From: Bradyrhizobium sp. OK095
GTDB taxonomy: Bacteria; Pseudomonadota; Alphaproteobacteria; Rhizobiales; Xanthobacteraceae
NCBI RefSeq assembly: GCF_900109945.1
Contig: NZ_FOBX01000001.1
Location: 62,001 to 126,000, forward strand
Reading direction: 5' to 3'
Length of the DNA: 64,000 nt
Part shown: positions 9,566 to 17,934 of the stretch, in pieces
Numbering within the stretch: position 1 is the first letter of the stretch
Layout: every line of letters starts with the position of its first letter
Made by a program: the position numbers and the translations under genes
The notes under the pieces: model-generated
What the model saw: only the letters and a program-made list of their open reading frames with translations
Databases searched by the model: none
What the model was told of the DNA's origin: nothing

Positions 9566-11509
9566 ATGTACAACGATTCTCTATTCAACGCTTTCGCTCG
9601 GTCGTTCGAGGCGAGAAGCCAGCACGACATGTCGATGGCGGAATATCTGGAATCGTGTCGAAGCGATCCCATGAAATACGCCAACGCGGCCGAACGACTG
9701 CTAGCAGCGATCGGTGAGCCCCAGATGATTGACACGGCCAAGGACCCACGCCTTGGCCGTATTTTTTTGAACCGCACCATCCGTACCTATCCGGCCTTCG
9801 CCGGCTTCTACGGCATGGAAGAAACCATCGAGCGCATCGTCGGCTTCTTCCGGCATGCGGCGCAGGGCCTGGAGGAGCGCAAGCAGATCCTCTATCTGCT
9901 CGGCCCGGTCGGCGGCGGCAAGTCCTCGCTCGCCGAGCGGCTCAAGTCGCTGATGGAAGTGCATCCGATCTACGTGCTGAAGGCCGGCGATGAACTCTCG
10001 CCGGTGTTCGAGAGCCCGCTCAGCCTGTTCGACCCAGATAACCTCGGGCCGATGCTGGAAGAGAAGTACGGCATTCCGCGCCGGCGCCTCTCCGGCTTGA
10101 TGAGCCCGTGGTGCTACAAGCGGCTCGAAGCCTTTGGCGGCGACATCTCGCAATTCCGCGTCGCCAAGATTCAGCCGTCGCGGCTACGCCAGATCGCAGT
10201 CTCCAAGACCGAGCCCGGCGACGAGAACAATCAGGACATCTCCTCGCTGGTCGGCAAGGTCGATATCCGCAAGCTCGAGACCTACGCGCAGAACGACCCC
10301 GACGCCTACAGCTATTCCGGCGGCCTCAATCGCGCCAACCAGGGCGTGCTCGAGTTCGTCGAGATGTTCAAGGCACCGATCAAGATGCTGCACCCCCTGC
10401 TCACCGCGACGCAGGAAGGCAACTACATCGGGACCGAGAACATCGGTGCGATCCCGTTCACCGGCGTCATCCTCGCGCACTCCAACGAAGCCGAGTGGTC
10501 GAGCTTCAAGGCCAACAAGAACAACGAAGCCTTCATCGACCGCATCTGCGTGATCAAGGTGCCTTATTGCCTGCGGATCACCGAAGAGCAGAAGATCTAC
10601 GAGAAGCTGATCCAGGGCTCCGAGCTCGCGGCCGCGCCATGCGCGCCCTCGACGCTGGAGACGCTGGCGCGGTTCTCGGTGATGTCGCGCCTGCGCAAGC
10701 ACGAGAATTCCACGGTGTTTGCCAAGATGCGGGTTTATGACGGCGAAAGCCTGAAGGAATCCGATCCGAAGGCACGCAGCGTCCAGGAATATCGCGATGC
10801 CGCCGGCGTCGACGAAGGCATGGACGGCGTTTCCACCCGCTTTGCCTTCAAGATCATGGCTGCGACCTTCAACCACGATCCGCAGGAAGTCGCCGCCGAC
10901 GCCGTCCATCTGATGTACGCGCTGGAGCAGTCGATCCGTCGCGAGCAGCTGCCCGAGGAAATCGAGAAGCGTTACCTCGAATTCATCAAGGCGGATCTGG
11001 CACCGCGCTACGCCGAGTTCATCGGCAACGAGATCCAGAAGGCTTATCTCGAATCCTACTCGGATTACGGCCAGAACCTGTTCGACCGCTACGTCGACTA
11101 TGCCGACGCCTGGATCGAGGATCAGGACTTCAAGGATGCCGACACCGGCCAGCTGCTCGATCGCGAACTTTTGAACCAGGAACTGACGAAAATCGAGAAG
11201 CCGGCGGGCATCGCCAACCCCAAGGACTTCCGCAACGAGGTGGTCAAATTCTCGTTACGGTCGCGGGCCCAGAACGGCGGCAAGAATCCGACCTGGATCT
11301 CCTACGAGAAGATTCGCGAGGTGATCGAAAAGCGGATATTCTCTCAGGTCGAGGACTTGCTTCCGGTCATCTCCTTCGGGTCGAAGAAGGACGGCGAGAC
11401 GGAGAAGAAGCACGGCGAGTTCGTCGCACGCATGGTGGAGCGCGGCTACACCGAGCGTCAGGTTCGCCGGCTCGTCGAATGGTACATGCGCGTGAAGCAG
11501 GCCGGTTGA
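9566..11509 (+). CDS. prkA: PrkA/YeaG family serine protein kinase with AAA+ domain
   Basis: 647 residues, full length for PrkA/YeaG. The N-terminal AAA module carries the Walker A loop GPVGGGKSS (residues 113-121), and the C-terminal part carries the PrkA kinase-like domain. In E. coli, YeaG and its partner YeaH act in nitrogen starvation and stationary phase; in Bacillus, PrkA, YhbH and SpoVR are linked to sporulation (family knowledge). Start and ribosome site (GGAGAGG) agree. It is first in a three-gene operon with the YeaH and SpoVR homologues, behind the EcfG-type promoter. The target protein is not predictable. Confidence 0.93.
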   Translation: MYNDSLFNAFARSFEARSQHDMSMAEYLESCRSDPMKYANAAERLLAAIGEPQMIDTAKDPRLGRIFLNRTIRTYPAFAGFYGMEETIERIVGFFRHAAQGLEERKQILYLLGPVGGGKSSLAERLKSLMEVHPIYVLKAGDELSPVFESPLSLFDPDNLGPMLEEKYGIPRRRLSGLMSPWCYKRLEAFGGDISQFRVAKIQPSRLRQIAVSKTEPGDENNQDISSLVGKVDIRKLETYAQNDPDAYSYSGGLNRANQGVLEFVEMFKAPIKMLHPLLTATQEGNYIGTENIGAIPFTGVILAHSNEAEWSSFKANKNNEAFIDRICVIKVPYCLRITEEQKIYEKLIQGSELAAAPCAPSTLETLARFSVMSRLRKHENSTVFAKMRVYDGESLKESDPKARSVQEYRDAAGVDEGMDGVSTRFAFKIMAATFNHDPQEVAADAVHLMYALEQSIRREQLPEEIEKRYLEFIKADLAPRYAEFIGNEIQKAYLESYSDYGQNLFDRYVDYADAWIEDQDFKDADTGQLLDRELLNQELTKIEKPAGIANPKDFRNEVVKFSLRSRAQNGGKNPTWISYEKIREVIEKRIFSQVEDLLPVISFGSKKDGETEKKHGEFVARMVERGYTERQVRRLVEWYMRVKQAG

Positions 11510-11522
11510 GGCGGATGGAAAA

Positions 11523-12806
11523 GTGCCGATTCACATTATTGACAGGCGCCTGAATCCAGGCGGCAAGAGTCTCGAGAACCGTCAGCGGTTCTTGCGTCGG
11601 GCCAAATCCCTGGTGCAGGGCGCCGTCAAGAAGACCTCGCAGGAACGCGACATCAAGGACGTCCTGGAGGGTGGTGAGGTCACCATACCGCTCGACGGCA
11701 TGCGTGAGCCGCGTTTCCGCCGCGAGGGCGGAACGCGCGACATGGTGCTGCCCGGCAACAAGAAGTTCATCGAGGGCGACTATCTCCAGCGCTCCGGCCA
11801 GGGCAGCGCCAAGGATTCAGGCCCCGGCGAAGGTGACGGCGAGGACGCCTTCCGCTTCGTCCTGAGCCGCGACGAGTTCGTCGATCTCTTCCTCGACGAC
11901 CTCGAACTGCCCGATCTCGCCAAGCGCAAGGTCGCGCAGACCGAAAGCGAGGGCATCCAGCGCGCCGGCTATACCACTTCGGGCTCGCCGTCCAACATCT
12001 CGATCGGCAGAACGGTACGACGTGCGCTTGCGCGCCGTATCGCGCTCAAGCGTCCCAGCAAGGACGAACTCGAAGAGCTGGAAGCCGCGATCGCCGCATG
12101 CACGGATGAGGACGAGCGCGTCGAGCTTGTCGCTCAGCTCGAAAAGCTGAAGGTGAAGTCGAAGCGCATTCCCTTCATCGATCCCTTGGACATCCGCTAC
12201 CGGCGTTTCGAGACGGTGCCAAAACCGGTCGCGCAGGCCGTGATGTTCTGCCTGATGGACGTCTCGGGCTCGATGTCCGAGCACATGAAGGATCTCGCCA
12301 AGCGCTTCTACATGCTGCTCTACGTGTTCCTGAAACGCCGTTACAAGCATGTCGAGATCGTCTTCATCCGCCACACCGATCGCGCCGAGGAGGTCGACGA
12401 GCAGACCTTCTTCTACGGCCCGGCCTCGGGCGGCACGCTGGTCTCCAGCGCGCTCCAGGCGATGCACGAGATCGTGCGCGAGCGCTTCAACCCGTCGGAC
12501 TGGAATATCTACGCCGCGCAGGCGTCCGACGGCGACAATTCCTATTCCGACGGCGAGCTCACGGGCATGCTGCTGACCGACAAGATTTTGCCGGTCTGCC
12601 AGTTCTTTGCCTATCTTGAGGTCGGGGAATCCGGCGGCAGCGCCTTCGACCTCTCCGATTCATCGCTGTGGACCCTCTACGACCGCCTGCGCAACAGCGG
12701 GGCGCCACTCTCGATGCGCAAGGTCAGTGAGCGCGGCGAGATCTTTCCGGTGTTCCACGATCTGTTCCAGCGCCGCGAAACTGCCCAGGAGAAAGCCGCT
12801 CCATGA
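11523..12806 (+). CDS. yeaH: YeaH/YhbH family protein (DUF444), VWA-like partner of PrkA
   Basis: 427 residues, GTG start at 11523, 13 bases after prkA. The N-terminal part is basic (RRLNPGGKSLENRQRFLRR). The C-terminal half has a von Willebrand A-like fold with the MIDAS-type loop MDVSGSMSEHMKD near residue 246. The TLVSSAL segment follows further on. DUF444 proteins are always seen beside prkA and spoVR, as here, and are thought to act with the kinase. Its stop overlaps the spoVR start (ATGA), showing translational coupling. Confidence 0.92.
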   Translation: MPIHIIDRRLNPGGKSLENRQRFLRRAKSLVQGAVKKTSQERDIKDVLEGGEVTIPLDGMREPRFRREGGTRDMVLPGNKKFIEGDYLQRSGQGSAKDSGPGEGDGEDAFRFVLSRDEFVDLFLDDLELPDLAKRKVAQTESEGIQRAGYTTSGSPSNISIGRTVRRALARRIALKRPSKDELEELEAAIAACTDEDERVELVAQLEKLKVKSKRIPFIDPLDIRYRRFETVPKPVAQAVMFCLMDVSGSMSEHMKDLAKRFYMLLYVFLKRRYKHVEIVFIRHTDRAEEVDEQTFFYGPASGGTLVSSALQAMHEIVRERFNPSDWNIYAAQASDGDNSYSDGELTGMLLTDKILPVCQFFAYLEVGESGGSAFDLSDSSLWTLYDRLRNSGAPLSMRKVSERGEIFPVFHDLFQRRETAQEKAAP

Positions 12807-14338
12807 CGGAAAGATTGTTCGAAGGCGCGGATTGGGATTTCCACACCTTGCAGCGCATCACCGATGCCTGCGAGGAGGTGGCGCTGAAAGATCTTGGTCT
12901 CGACGTCTATCCGAACCAGATCGAAGTCATCACCGCCGAGCAGATGCTGGATGCCTATTCGTCGGTCGGTATGCCCTTGTTCTACAAGCACTGGTCGTTC
13001 GGCAAGCAGTTCGCGTACCATGAAGCGTCCTACCGCAAGGGCTTGATGGGGCTGGCCTATGAGATCGTGATCAACTCCTCGCCGTGTATCTCCTATCTGA
13101 TGGAGGAGAACACGGCGACGATGCAGACGCTGGTGATCGCGCACGCCGCCTTCGGCCACAACCACTTCTTCAAGAACAATTATCTGTTCAAGCAGTGGAC
13201 CGATGCCGACGGCATCCTGGACTATCTCGATTTCGCCAAGAAATACGTCATGCAGTGCGAGGAGCGCTACGGCCGCACCGAAGTCGAGCGCACGCTGGAC
13301 GCCGCGCATGCGCTGATGTCGCACGGCATCGATCGCTATCCCGGCAAGAAGAAGCTGGATTTGCGCGAAGAAGAGAAGCGTGCCGGCCGTCGCCGCCAGC
13401 ACGAAGAGGAAGTCTTCAACGATCTCTGGCGCACCGTGCCCAAGGGGGCGTCGAAGACCCGGTCAGCGATCTCCCTCGAACGCCGCCGCAAGCTGCTCGG
13501 CCTGCCGCAGGAAAATTTGCTGTATTTCCTGGAGAAGAGCGCGCCGCGGCTGGCGCCGTGGCAGCGCGAGCTCTTGCGCATCGTCCGCCACATCGCGCAA
13601 TATTTCTACCCGCAGAGCCAGACCAAGGTGATGAACGAGGGGACGGCGACCTACGTCCACTATCGCATCATGACCAAGCTGCATGAGCAGGGCCGCATCA
13701 CCGACGGCAATTTCCTCGAATTTTTGGGATCGCACACCAACGTGGTGTTCCAGCCCGAATTCGACGATCCACGCTTCTCGGGCTTCAACCCCTACGCGCT
13801 CGGCTTCGCAATGATGCAGGACATCGAGCGCATCGTCACCAGGCCCGAAGACGAGGACCGCGAGTGGTTCCCCGACATCGCCGGCAAGAACGACGTGATG
13901 GGCGTGCTGCGCGACGTCTGGGCCAATTACCGCGACGAAAGCTTCATCGCCCAGTTCCTCAGTCCGAAACTGATGCGCCAACTCCGCATGTTCCATCTGC
14001 ACGACGATCCCGAGGAGCGGGCGGGCATAAGGGTCGACGCCATTCACGACGATCGCGGCTTCCGCCGCGTCCGTCGCGAATTGGCGCGGCAGCATGATGT
14101 CGGCTACATCGACGCCAATATCGAGGTGGTGGACGTCGATCTCTCCGGCGACCGCCGGCTGATCCTGCACCACCACGTCATCAAGGGCTCGCAGCTCAAC
14201 GAGACCGACACCAAGCGCGTGCTCCAGCATCTGGCCGATCTCTGGACCTACGACGTCTCGCTGATCGAGGTCGATGCCAACGACAAGGTCCTGCGCGAAT
14301 ATGTCGTGAGCCCGCGCCCGATCACGGCGGCGGCCTGA
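12803..14338 (+). CDS. SpoVR family protein (YcgB homologue)
   Basis: 511 residues, full family length. Recognisable SpoVR features are FYKHWSFGKQF near residue 60, the HNHFFKNNYLF segment near residue 115, and the NEGTATYVHYRIM motif near residue 280. That last motif is a glutamate/histidine-rich, metal-site-like pattern. SpoVR in Bacillus is needed for spore cortex formation; in non-sporulating proteobacteria the role is unknown but the gene stays with prkA and yeaH. It ends the operon, and its TGA lies in the loop of the hairpin at 14327-14347. Confidence 0.92.
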   Translation: MTERLFEGADWDFHTLQRITDACEEVALKDLGLDVYPNQIEVITAEQMLDAYSSVGMPLFYKHWSFGKQFAYHEASYRKGLMGLAYEIVINSSPCISYLMEENTATMQTLVIAHAAFGHNHFFKNNYLFKQWTDADGILDYLDFAKKYVMQCEERYGRTEVERTLDAAHALMSHGIDRYPGKKKLDLREEEKRAGRRRQHEEEVFNDLWRTVPKGASKTRSAISLERRRKLLGLPQENLLYFLEKSAPRLAPWQRELLRIVRHIAQYFYPQSQTKVMNEGTATYVHYRIMTKLHEQGRITDGNFLEFLGSHTNVVFQPEFDDPRFSGFNPYALGFAMMQDIERIVTRPEDEDREWFPDIAGKNDVMGVLRDVWANYRDESFIAQFLSPKLMRQLRMFHLHDDPEERAGIRVDAIHDDRGFRRVRRELARQHDVGYIDANIEVVDVDLSGDRRLILHHHVIKGSQLNETDTKRVLQHLADLWTYDVSLIEVDANDKVLREYVVSPRPITAAA

Positions 14339-14347
14339 GGCCGCCGC
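14327..14347. terminator. GC hairpin between convergent genes, likely bidirectional terminator
   Basis: GCGGCGGCC-TGA-GGCCGCCGC is a perfect 9-base stem. Its three-base loop is the spoVR stop codon. The convergent DUF1801 gene ends at 14348, directly after it. There is no clear T-run, so it may act as a roadblock or RNA-stabilising hairpin rather than a classical intrinsic terminator. Confidence 0.5.
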
Positions 14348-14791
14348 TTACGCCGAGCGCTTTGCAGGCTTCTTCTTGGCCTTGGACGCGTTCAAGTCCA
14401 CCGCCGCGCGGATCAGCGCCTTCAGCGCCTTCTCGTTGATCTTCTCGCCTTCGCGAATATCGATCGCGCGCCGCAAATTGCCGTCGAGGCTGGAATTGAA
14501 CAGGGCCGCGGGATCGGCGAGCGCCGCGCCCTTGGCAAAGGTCAGCTTCACGACGGCCTTGTAGGTCTCGCCGGTGCAGATGATGCCGTCGTGCTCCCAC
14601 ACTGGAACGCCGCGCCACTTCCATTCCTCGACGATTTCAGGGTCGGCCTCCCTGATCAGGCCGCGAATCCGCGCCAGCATTTCGCCGCGCCAGTCGCCGA
14701 GCTCCTTGATCCTGCCGTCGATCAGCTTGGCGGGCGAAGGGCCGTTCGCGTCCTTCGCGGTGGTCTTCTTTGCGGTCACGGCTTTCTTCAT
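14348..14791 (-). CDS. DUF1801 (YdhG-like) family protein
   Basis: 147 residues from the ATG at 14791; the frame is open much further upstream but overlaps the next gene. After a Lys/Ala-rich leader come the DUF1801 features: a helical N-terminal part with LIREADPEIVEEWKWRGVPVW, then ICTGETYKAVVKLTF and a C-terminal Lys-rich tail. The family (related to the Bacillus iron-chaperone-annotated YdhG) has no firm biochemical role. Its start overlaps the preceding small membrane gene by four bases, so the two are co-translated. Confidence 0.8.
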   Translation of the reverse strand: MKKAVTAKKTTAKDANGPSPAKLIDGRIKELGDWRGEMLARIRGLIREADPEIVEEWKWRGVPVWEHDGIICTGETYKAVVKLTFAKGAALADPAALFNSSLDGNLRRAIDIREGEKINEKALKALIRAAVDLNASKAKKKPAKRSA

Positions 14792-15012
14792 GACCTCGCC
14801 TCGCGTCGCGTGTCGTCGCGTCGACCGAGATAGGGCAGCGCGAACAGATAGAGCCCGGTGATGAGCATTGGAATCAGCGGGACGAGCGCCAGGAAGCCGA
14901 TCCACGCGGCCTGGACCTGCTGCGTCATGACGACGATGTTGGCGATGACGGCAAGCGTGAAAGCAATCGACAGCCAGCGATGGATCTGCCGAACCCACAT
15001 AGTCCCGGTCAA
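14788..15012 (-). CDS. Small two-helix membrane protein
   Basis: 74 residues from TTG at 15012, preferred because GAGGAGG lies five bases upstream. The ATG at 15000 would sit 17 bases from that site. Two hydrophobic helices (about residues 14-31 and 37-57) are separated by a short QQVQAAW loop, and the chain ends in a charged RRDDTRREARS tail. It lies between the SRPBCC gene (44 bases away) and DUF1801 (four-base overlap). I do not recognise a named family. It is probably a small inner-membrane protein of the same operon. Confidence 0.6.
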   Translation of the reverse strand: MTGTMWVRQIHRWLSIAFTLAVIANIVVMTQQVQAAWIGFLALVPLIPMLITGLYLFALPYLGRRDDTRREARS

Positions 15013-15056
15013 TGAAGCCTCCTCTTGAGATGATCGAATGAATGCCGGCAGCCGGG

Positions 15057-15488
15057 CTAGTCCGCCCGCGCCAGCACTTCGTCCAGCTTGTTGAAAAACT
15101 GCTTCCAGCCGGCATGCGCGCCGCCAAAGGCCTGCTTCTGCGTCGGGCTGAAGCCGGCCTGCTCGACGCGCAAATGCGTGCCCGTGCCCGTCGGCGTCAG
15201 CGTGAATGTCACCACGCTCTTGAGGTCGAACGCGGCGTCCTGATGCGAGAAATTCCAGGTGTAGGCGAGCGTCTTCTGCGGCTCGATGGTGAGCACCTCG
15301 CAGTCCAGCACACCGCCCCACTCGCCGCGAAGGTTGAAGCGATGGCCAACCGATGGCTTGAAGTCGTTCTTCATCAGCCATTCCTCGATCAGATGCGGCT
15401 GCGTCAGCGCGCGCCAGATCCGTTCGGCCGGAAAGCCAAATTCTCGTTCGACGACCACGGAGCGTGTTTCAGCAGAATCTTCGGTCAT
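15057..15488 (-). CDS. SRPBCC (AHSA1-like) domain protein
   Basis: 143 residues forming one START-like helix-grip domain. It opens VVVEREFGFPAERIWRALT and later shows LTPTGTGTHLRVEQAGF and GWKQFFNKLDEVL, the usual AHSA1/CalC-type pattern. These proteins bind hydrophobic ligands in a deep cavity; the ligand here is unknown. It overlaps the upstream ArsR regulator by four bases, the very common ArsR-SRPBCC pairing seen across proteobacteria and actinobacteria. Confidence 0.88.
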   Translation of the reverse strand: MTEDSAETRSVVVEREFGFPAERIWRALTQPHLIEEWLMKNDFKPSVGHRFNLRGEWGGVLDCEVLTIEPQKTLAYTWNFSHQDAAFDLKSVVTFTLTPTGTGTHLRVEQAGFSPTQKQAFGGAHAGWKQFFNKLDEVLARAD

Positions 15489-15808
15489 TGGTCCATCCTC
15501 TTCAGCAGATCGTCGAGCGCATCGAGCCGGTTCTGCCAGAAGCCGGCCATCTGGCTGGTCCAGTCGATCAGCGGATTGAGCGCGCCGGGCTGCGCGCTGT
15601 AATGGGTTTGGCGTCCCTCATGCCGGTCGCGCACGAGGCCCGCCTGCTTCAGCGCGCCGAGATGTTTTGAGACCGCCGGCTGCGAAACGCCTGATGTCGC
15701 CGTCAGCGCCCCGACCGTCTGCTCGCCCTCGCGGCACAGCCGCTCGAAGATCGCCCGCCGGGTGGGGTCGGCGAGCGTCCTGAACAGGAGATCGGGTGCG
15801 GTCGACAT
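15485..15808 (-). CDS. ArsR family winged-helix transcriptional regulator
   Basis: 107 residues. The ArsR fold is shown by FRTLADPTRRAIFERLC, then the recognition helix SQPAVSKHLGALKQAGLV and the wing EGRQTHYS. No cysteine pair of the metal-sensing kind is present in the recognition helix, so it is not an obvious arsenic or metal sensor. It probably autoregulates this short operon. The 30 bases ahead of it contain several copies of ATAACC or its complement (around 15808-15850, TTATGGATAA-type arms), a likely operator. Confidence 0.9.
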   Translation of the reverse strand: MSTAPDLLFRTLADPTRRAIFERLCREGEQTVGALTATSGVSQPAVSKHLGALKQAGLVRDRHEGRQTHYSAQPGALNPLIDWTSQMAGFWQNRLDALDDLLKRMDQ

Positions 15809-15914
15809 AGATAATCCATAACCGATAAGTTATGGATCAATTCATAACCTTGGAGTTATGGATAAGTCAAGCGGGATAGCGGGATATGGCGCTCGCCCGA
15901 GCAACCCCCTCCGC

Positions 15915-16001
15915 CGTCATTGCGAGCGTAGCGAAGCAATCCAGAATCTCTCCTCGGAGACAGTCTGGATTGCTTCGTCGCGAGGGCTCCTCGCAATGAC
16001 G
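15915..16001. repeat. Dispersed palindromic repeat, family A copy 1
   Basis: Outer arms CGTCATTGCGA and TCGCAATGACG and inner arms GAAGCAATCCAGA and TCTGGATTGCTTC form a long imperfect hairpin of about 87 bases. Further copies lie at 22829, 30977, 34909 and 50511. It lies between the ArsR gene and the DsrE-like gene. Confidence 0.85.
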
Positions 16002-16025
16002 GAGAATGTGGCGGCTCCGCGCGCC

Positions 16026-16475
16026 TCAAGGCCGCAGATAAAGATACCCCTGCGACTGCAGCTCGGCCAAACGAACCACGCCGCCCTTTTCCGCGCTGAC
16101 GAAGCCCGGCAAGAGATCCGTCAGAGTGACGTTCTGCGCCTTCATCGTGTTGCCGCACGCGGCGAGCTCGACGCCGTCCTTGGAAAAATCGCCGACGCGC
16201 TTGCTCACATCAGGGTTGGCCTGCGCCCAGTGAAACGCCTTCAGTGCCGGCCCGTGGATCACCAGCGCGATCGTGACGTGATCGGGGCCGCCGACGCCGT
16301 CGATATGGTTCTGGATGTTGCCGAGCACGAAATTGACCTTCTCGGCATCGCTCAGGTGATAAACGACCCTAAGCTTGTTCGACGGCGGTGCCTCGGTCGC
16401 GGCCTTTGCGCTGGAGGCGCCAAACGCAGCGCCCAAAGCCGTGACGGCAGTCCACAAGATGTTCCGGCGGTTCAT
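16026..16475 (-). CDS. Exported DsrE-like protein
   Basis: 149 residues from ATG 16475. It begins MNRRNILWTAVTALGAAFG and ends its signal at SSAKA, so it is exported; the RR pair resembles a weak twin-arginine signal. The mature part has the DsrE/DsrF-like alpha/beta pattern (LRVVYHLSDAEKVNFVLGNIQNHI, VTIALVIHGPAL). A single cysteine sits in VELAACGNTMKA, at the place where DsrE-type proteins carry their active cysteine. Cytoplasmic DsrE proteins move sulfur; the role of secreted ones is not settled. Confidence 0.75.
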   Translation of the reverse strand: MNRRNILWTAVTALGAAFGASSAKAATEAPPSNKLRVVYHLSDAEKVNFVLGNIQNHIDGVGGPDHVTIALVIHGPALKAFHWAQANPDVSKRVGDFSKDGVELAACGNTMKAQNVTLTDLLPGFVSAEKGGVVRLAELQSQGYLYLRP

Positions 16476-16510
16476 GGCGATCTCCCTGACCTGACTTTGC
16501 CGGAGACATA

Positions 16511-17131
16511 TCATTTGTGGCGGAGCGCGGCGAGTTCCTTGCGGTCGGTCACCAGAGAGGCGCATTTGCTGGTGTCGGTGCGATCGAGCCGGAAAATCCC
16601 GTCGTCGTTGCCTGCGACCAGCGATAGTTCGGCCTCGTCGTCCGGCTTGTCGTTCCGCCAGACCCTGACTCGCGCCAGCCGCACGATGGCCGATTTGTCG
16701 TCTTTCGCGAGCGCCACGCCGATGCTGCCGCCTTCGCAGTCGACGCCGCAGCCGAGGCGAATCTCGTTGCCGTCTTTCGCGAACACCACGTGGCTACAGG
16801 AGCCGCCGGACGCGAAATCGCCGGAGCGGTGGCGATATTTGAACCCGAGCCGGAATGAATTGTGGAGCTGCTTGTCCTCGGTGTCGAATTCCGCGGAGAC
16901 CAGCAGTTTCATCGCGGCCACTTTCTGCTTCGGATGCCGCGCCAAATGTTCGGCATCGTAGCGGCGGACGAAGCAGGCATAGGCCCTGACGTCGGGCGTT
17001 CCGGCATAGATGCGCGCGTTGAATGTCTCGGCCTCAGCCTTGGTGGCTTCGCGGATGTCGTCGGCCTCCTCGGCCCGGGCGGTGCCGAGGAACGCGGCAA
17101 GAGCAAGCGGAAGAACCAGGGCAAGCTTCAT
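16511..17131 (-). CDS. Secreted hypothetical protein
   Basis: 206 residues. A clear signal peptide (MKLALVLPLALAAFLGTARA) is followed by a mature domain with Cys residues in ACFVRRY, GGSCSHV, LGCGVDC and near the C-terminus in SKCASL. The spacing suggests two or more disulfides in the periplasm. It is 35 bases upstream of the DsrE-like gene on the same strand and may be transcribed with it. I do not recognise a named family. Confidence 0.65.
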   Translation of the reverse strand: MKLALVLPLALAAFLGTARAEEADDIREATKAEAETFNARIYAGTPDVRAYACFVRRYDAEHLARHPKQKVAAMKLLVSAEFDTEDKQLHNSFRLGFKYRHRSGDFASGGSCSHVVFAKDGNEIRLGCGVDCEGGSIGVALAKDDKSAIVRLARVRVWRNDKPDDEAELSLVAGNDDGIFRLDRTDTSKCASLVTDRKELAALRHK

Positions 17132-17340
17132 GATCGCACCACACGCGTAAGCGGTTAGCGGCCCGCATGTTGGGGGCGCGGGGGCCGGTCGGCGGTTAGT
17201 CGCAAGCCGGCCGCCGCGCGTTCAAGTGCTCTTGCCTCGCAGTCCCATGGGCAGCCTCGCGCAAGGTTCCAGCCTTAACACTGTGGAAGGAGGGGCGTTG
17301 ATAAACCCCTGGTTGTTGCAGATGGCTGGTGGCGCTGAAA

Positions 17341-17913
17341 ATGTCCGAAGGTCACAACTTGCCCAACCTTACGATCGGCTATTCAGTGCCGCGGCTGCTC
17401 ACGCTCGTCGGGGCTGGCCTGGTGCTGACATTGCTCTGCGCCGCGCTCGCATTCAGCTGGCAGTACGTCAAGGACATCACCACGTTCCAGATCGCGCTCT
17501 GCTATTTCGGCATCGTGTTTTTCGGCCTGATCACCTGCAAGATGCTCTGGACCTTGATCTCGTCCGGTGAGCCGGTCGTCTCCATCACCCGTATCGGCAT
17601 TCGGGACACCAGGATCGCCGATGACACCATCTCCTGGAGATCGGTGCGGGACGTCTCGATCTTTCGGTATCGCAGCCAGAAAGTAGTGGTGCTCCAGCTC
17701 GATCCTCTCCTCGCCGAGCGGTTCGACGGGGGCTTTCTGAAGCGCGTCTTGTTGCTGCTGAACAAGCCAATTGGTGCGGACGGCGTGCTCGTCAATGCGG
17801 GCGGCCTGACCATGGACGGCGAAACGCTGTTCGACACCTGTAAGCAATATTGGGCGGCCGGCCGATTGACATATTCGGGTCGCGCCGCAGCCGAGCCCGA
17901 ACCCGTCAGCTAG
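17341..17913 (+). CDS. STM3941-like membrane-anchored hypothetical protein, second copy
   Basis: 190 residues from ATG 17341 (GTG 17329 is also in frame; neither has a strong ribosome site). Two hydrophobic segments near residues 15-37 and 46-66 end in FFGLITCKMLWTL. They are followed by the soluble domain motif GEPVVSITRIGIRDTRIADDTISW. Layout and motifs match the protein at 8582-9265. Its function is unknown. It converges on the Kor operon. Confidence 0.65.
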   Translation: MSEGHNLPNLTIGYSVPRLLTLVGAGLVLTLLCAALAFSWQYVKDITTFQIALCYFGIVFFGLITCKMLWTLISSGEPVVSITRIGIRDTRIADDTISWRSVRDVSIFRYRSQKVVVLQLDPLLAERFDGGFLKRVLLLLNKPIGADGVLVNAGGLTMDGETLFDTCKQYWAAGRLTYSGRAAAEPEPVS

Positions 17914-17934
17914 TCTAGATCGCAGGGCGGCGCG

